NCBI RefSeq assembly: GCF_900117315.1
Contig: NZ_LT630337.1
Coordinates: 4,059,294-4,123,293 of the forward strand
Direction of reading: 5' to 3'
From: Bacillus massilinigeriensis
GTDB lineage: Bacteria; Bacillota; Bacilli; Bacillales; Cytobacillaceae
Length of the DNA stretch: 64,000 nt
Below are positions 63,919-64,000 of this stretch, piece by piece (position 1 is the stretch's first letter; the number at the start of each line of letters is the position of its first letter). The notes under the pieces were generated by a model, which saw only the letters and a list, made by a program, of their open reading frames with translations, did no database searches and was not told where the DNA came from. The translations under genes were made by a program, and so were the position numbers.

Positions 63919-64000
63919 TCCCAATCATCCTCTTCCGTTTTAACATAAGGAAGGCTAAACGATATGGTCGTCCCTTTTCCTTCGACACTACTTGCCCATG
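63915..64000 (-). CDS. walK: WalK sensor kinase, C-terminal fragment (cut by window edge)
   Basis: The last 27 codons read WASSVEGKGTTISFSLPYVK then TEEDDWE and stop. The GKGTTISFSLPY stretch is the end of the histidine kinase ATPase domain and the acidic tail is typical of WalK. The gene continues beyond the window. Its TGA overlaps the yycH ATG, as in other Wal operons. Confidence 0.93.
   Translation of the reverse strand, partial: WASSVEGKGTTISFSLPYVKTEEDDWE

Overview
The window is low-GC Firmicutes DNA from a Bacillaceae chromosome (Bacillus/Neobacillus-like). The right end carries the conserved block walK(partial)-yycH-yycI-yycJ-htrC-CxxH/CxxC gene-rlmH, which lies close to oriC in Bacillus. 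Genes have strong AGGAGG-type ribosome binding sites, frequent TTG/GTG starts, Rho-independent terminators, a guanine riboswitch, a lysine riboswitch and a Per box. No tRNA, rRNA, CRISPR array or complete insertion sequence was seen.

Layout, 0-26 kb. A YeeI/YebC protein; a TetR-controlled ABC-2 exporter; a PAS/AAA+/Fis-type regulator beside an operon of CoA-transferase, OFA-family MFS carrier and nitronate monooxygenase-like enzyme; two tiny genes, one FbpA-like; panF-yhdT; a chemoreceptor divergent from an orphan LivJ-type binding lipoprotein; a secreted metalloprotease; a BceRS-BceAB-type peptide-antibiotic sensing and resistance module; an MFS carrier; and a purine permease behind a guanine riboswitch.

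Layout, 26-45 kb. Two small unknown genes; fixABCX (electron-bifurcating ETF system); a lysine-riboswitch-controlled amino acid ABC transporter; divergent from it a long, highly base-paired, unidentified RNA leading into carboxynorspermidine/carboxyspermidine dehydrogenase and decarboxylase genes; a secreted Ig-like protein; ahpC-ahpF behind a Per box; an AEC carrier; an RlmI-like methyltransferase; a decayed tandem repeat; an MBL-fold hydrolase and an ArsR-type regulator.

Layout, 45-64 kb. A LURP-one protein; a BCCT carrier; a Cof-type HAD phosphatase divergent from a DeoR regulator; a Crp/YeiL-like regulator divergent from an HcaT-like MFS; CutC; an NlpC/P60 hydrolase; an alpha/beta-hydrolase remnant; a GIY-YIG protein; a small ABC exporter plus XRE-AbrB regulator; then the conserved near-origin block.

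The two most interesting signals are as follows. (1) The ABC-exporter/XRE-AbrB segment (about 56.03-58.63 kb) is bounded by direct copies of the rlmH 3' end (17/20 identical) and carries matching inverted repeats (TAAGTGCGGT) at the inner ends. That is the layout of SCC-type integration at rlmH, here with no recombinase. (2) The structured RNA of about 350 nt at 34.03-34.38 kb, closed by a 20-bp long-range stem and followed by two terminators, precedes the polyamine operon and matches no riboswitch class I recognise. Also notable are a cluster of four perfect DnaA boxes around the CxxH/CxxC gene, and an AAA+ activator whose sigma-54 contact loop GAFTGA reads GAYLNA.
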